Source of the DNA: Actinomycetes bacterium
GTDB taxonomy: Bacteria; Actinomycetota; Humimicrobiia; JAHJRV01
Assembly (NCBI GenBank): GCA_030612085.1
Contig: JAUWOM010000052.1
Location: forward strand, 1-7,275
Direction: 5' to 3'
DNA: 7,275 nt
The notes below the pieces were generated by a model. That model did no database searches and was not told the origin of the DNA. It worked only from the letters and a program-made list of their open reading frames with translations. The position numbers were made by a program, and so were the translations under genes. Each line of letters starts with the position of its first letter. The first letter of the stretch is position 1. Shown here one piece after another: positions 5,731 through 7,275 of this stretch.

Positions 5731-5981
5731 GTAAATAATTCAATATAACCTGATGGATAAAAGTATAAAGGTAATTGGTCTGAAGAATTATGCAATTGAT
5801 AAAAATTGTATTAGACTTTAAGACTTTGTACCCAAGAATAACATATTGTTAAAAAGGAAGTGAGAATAAATAAAGTAAAAATATTAAAAATTGAGTATAT
5901 TTATTAAGAACAAAAATGGCAAATTTAATATAAAAATGTTAGAATAATTTTGATATTTTGAAACAAAGGGATATTTTTGAA
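5731..5981 (+). other. Non-coding gap before tRNA-Cys
   Basis: 251 bp of AT-rich DNA. Only very short open frames (about 15-22 codons, for example from ATG 5752) exist, without convincing ribosome binding sites or recognisable products. No clear repeat or promoter was found. Confidence 0.5.
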
Positions 5982-6055
<74 letters not shown>

Positions 6056-6131
6056 TTTTTTGTTTAAATAAAAATACTCTCTTATCTTATATGAGAAAGA
6101 ATTACAAAAGAGAATACTTTAAAATTACTAT

Positions 6132-6231
6132 TTGTCATTCTTGTATGTAAAGTCCTTATTAAATGAAAGCTAAATAAAAAAGAGGTATTATGTCTTGTCA
6201 TTCTGAAGGAGCGATAGCGACTGAAGAATCT
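6132..6231 (+). repeat. Composite intergenic repeat, copy B
   Basis: The left module (6132-6151) is identical over 20 nt to 4747-4766. The right module (6195-6231) begins TTGTCATTCTGAAGGAGC and ends GACTGAAGAATCT. In the right module ATTCT (6200-6204) pairs with AGAAT (6225-6229). It aligns with the 2444-2480 repeat, including the shared TAGCGAC core, but with a compensated stem. It is 77 bp downstream of tRNA-Cys. Confidence 0.65.
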
Positions 6232-6275
6232 AATAAATAATCAAAGAACAATATTAAAAATATTAATCTAATCTG

Positions 6276-6306
6276 TTAACAAAACTCATTATATAATAGA
6301 TATAAT
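6276..6306 (+). promoter_or_regulatory. Possible promoter for kamD
   Basis: TTAACA (6276-6281) is one mismatch from the -35 consensus, and a perfect TATAAT lies at 6301-6306. The 19-nt spacing is long. Further TATAAT boxes at 6292-6297 and 6345-6350 have no good -35 partner. In such AT-rich DNA this is a weak prediction. Confidence 0.3.
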
Positions 6307-6363
6307 AAGTAAGAATTTTCATAAAAAATTACATTTAGATATTTTATAATGAACATAAAAACT

Positions 6364-6380
6364 TTGAATTGTAAATTCAA
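6364..6380. promoter_or_regulatory. 17-bp palindrome upstream of kamD (possible operator)
   Basis: TTGAATT, central GTA, then AATTCAA form a perfect inverted repeat ending 26 bp before the kamD ATG. It lies 13 bp beyond a TATAAT at 6345-6350, where a repressor would block transcription. Chance palindromes of this size are expected in AT-rich DNA, so position is the main argument. Confidence 0.35.
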
Positions 6381-6406
6381 TAATAATTACATTATAGGGG
6401 AATAAG

Positions 6407-7275
6407 ATGGCTAAATTAATTTTGGACAAAAATATGGTGAAAAAAGCTAGGGATTATGCAAACAGAATAGCATCTAAAGTGCAGAATTTTATTGATAAAA
6501 ATACTACAACTACAATTGAAAGAGCAACAATTAGACTTTTAGGTATTGATGGAGTTAATAAAGATGATGTTCCATTACTAAATGTAGTGGTAGATAGTTT
6601 TATAAATGAACTTGGTTCCGGAATATTATTTCCTTTTGTAAATGCCATGTGCTTTTATAATATAAATGCCCAAAGATTAGCTGAGATGATTTCAAAGGAA
6701 AAAATAGATTTAAAAAAAGTACCAAGTTTGCAAGCAGAAAAGGTAATAGATGAAATTAATAAATTAGTAAAAAATGCCTGTTTAGTTATTAAAAAAAGAA
6801 AGAATGAGAGATATGAGCTAATTGAAAAGTTAGGGGATCCTTCAAAGCCCTGGTTATATGTCATTGTAGCCACTGGAAATATATATGAGGATGTAGTACA
6901 AGCAAATGCAGCAGTTAGAGAGGGCGCAGATGTTATAGCTGTAATTCGCTCTACAGCTCAGAGCTTATTAGATTATGTTCCATATGGTATAACAACAACT
7001 GGTTATGGTGGAACATATGCAACTCAGGCAAATTTTAAGGTAATGAGAGAAGCTCTTGATGAAGTAGCTGATGAGGTAGGAAGATATATAAGACAGGTAA
7101 ATTATTGTTCAGGGTTAGCTATGCCAGAGATTGGAGTGATGGGAGCTTTTGAGAGATTAGACATGATGCTAAATGACAGTCTTTATGGAATCATTTTTAG
7201 AGGGATAAATGCAAAAAGAACATTTATAGACCAATATTTTTCAAGAATGATAAATGCAGCTGCAGGTGTGATTAT
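6407..7275 (+). CDS. kamD: Lysine 5,6-aminomutase alpha subunit, 5' part (runs off window)
   Basis: The first 289 residues of a protein that in Clostridium is about 516 residues. With KamE it forms an adenosylcobalamin- and PLP-dependent mutase that moves the terminal amino group of D-lysine or L-beta-lysine from carbon 6 to carbon 5, a step in lysine fermentation to acetate and butyrate. Recognisable blocks: ERATIRLLGIDGV (38-50), YVIVATGNIYEDV (151-163), DVIAVIRSTAQSLLDYVPYG (175-194), GGTYATQANF (201-210), NYCSGLAMPEI (232-242) and LDMMLNDSLYGIIFR (251-265). Residues corresponding, from memory of the Clostridium enzyme with an offset of three, to PLP-contacting Arg184, Ser189, Ser238, Tyr263 and Arg268 are kept as Arg181, Ser186, Ser235, Tyr260 and Arg265. 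The ATG start has SD AGGGG at 6396-6400. No stop occurs before the window end, so it is truncated only by the window. kamE probably follows. Confidence 0.95.
   Translation, partial: MAKLILDKNMVKKARDYANRIASKVQNFIDKNTTTTIERATIRLLGIDGVNKDDVPLLNVVVDSFINELGSGILFPFVNAMCFYNINAQRLAEMISKEKIDLKKVPSLQAEKVIDEINKLVKNACLVIKKRKNERYELIEKLGDPSKPWLYVIVATGNIYEDVVQANAAVREGADVIAVIRSTAQSLLDYVPYGITTTGYGGTYATQANFKVMREALDEVADEVGRYIRQVNYCSGLAMPEIGVMGAFERLDMMLNDSLYGIIFRGINAKRTFIDQYFSRMINAAAGVI

Larger units (their letters stand above)
6056..6406 (+). other. 351-bp non-coding region between tRNA-Cys and kamD
   Basis: No gene is seen here. It holds, in order, a T-run after tRNA-Cys, an imperfect stem-loop (TCTCTT and AAGAGA arms, about 6074-6115), composite repeat copy B (6132-6231), a promoter-like region (6276-6306), a 17-bp palindrome (6364-6380) and the kamD SD AGGGG (6396-6400). 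Confidence 0.6.

Noticed and set aside
5863..5910. Short GTG open frame of 15 codons after an SD-like AAAAAGGA
   Set aside because: Too short, low complexity and not recognisable as a peptide gene.
5950..5977. TTGATA ... TATTTT as a tRNA-Cys promoter
   Set aside because: The -10 would end only 4 nt before the mature tRNA, so transcription would begin inside the tRNA.
6454..6873. Two minus-strand open frames
   Set aside because: Both are antisense to kamD, which matches its family throughout.

Overview
The window is AT-rich DNA (roughly 30% GC by eye) from a bacterium. Bacterial signs are Shine-Dalgarno (SD) sequences, tRNA genes with encoded CCA ends, TTG starts and an ECF-type vitamin transporter. 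The start of a lysine 5,6-aminomutase gene suggests an anaerobic amino-acid fermenter. Low GC together with abundant small palindromic intergenic repeats would fit an uncultivated lineage such as Atribacterota, or a clostridial or Cloacimonadota-like organism, but the phylum is only a guess.

Layout, all genes on the + strand: (1) 9-3471, a complete ECF transporter locus: substrate-binding S component, ATPases EcfA1 and EcfA2 overlapping by 19 nt, then the transmembrane coupling protein EcfT. A 259-bp gap before ecfT holds two repeat elements. (2) 3787-4731, a P1-family (DmpA/NylC-type) self-processing N-terminal-nucleophile hydrolase. (3) 4732-6406, a mostly non-coding stretch with a tRNA-Val(GAC) gene, a divergent CDP-alcohol phosphatidyltransferase gene, a tRNA-Cys(GCA) gene and two copies of a composite repeat. 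(4) 6407 to the end, the 5' 289 codons of kamD (lysine 5,6-aminomutase alpha subunit), running off the window.

The S component, EcfA1/EcfA2 and EcfT should form one membrane complex that takes up a vitamin or similar micronutrient; the substrate cannot be read from sequence. KamD needs adenosylcobalamin and PLP and should work with a KamE subunit encoded beyond the window.

The most unusual signal is in the two ATPases. EcfA1 has a degenerate ABC signature (LSIGL), while EcfA2 has a changed Walker A, a catalytic Glu-to-Asp change and a Ser in place of the switch His. In a head-to-tail heterodimer all these changes fall in one ATP site and leave the other canonical, as in asymmetric ABC exporters. 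Other points of interest are hairpin repeats with compensatory stem changes, a G-quadruplex-like element upstream of ecfT, and a CDP-alcohol phosphatidyltransferase motif with its third Asp replaced by Glu.
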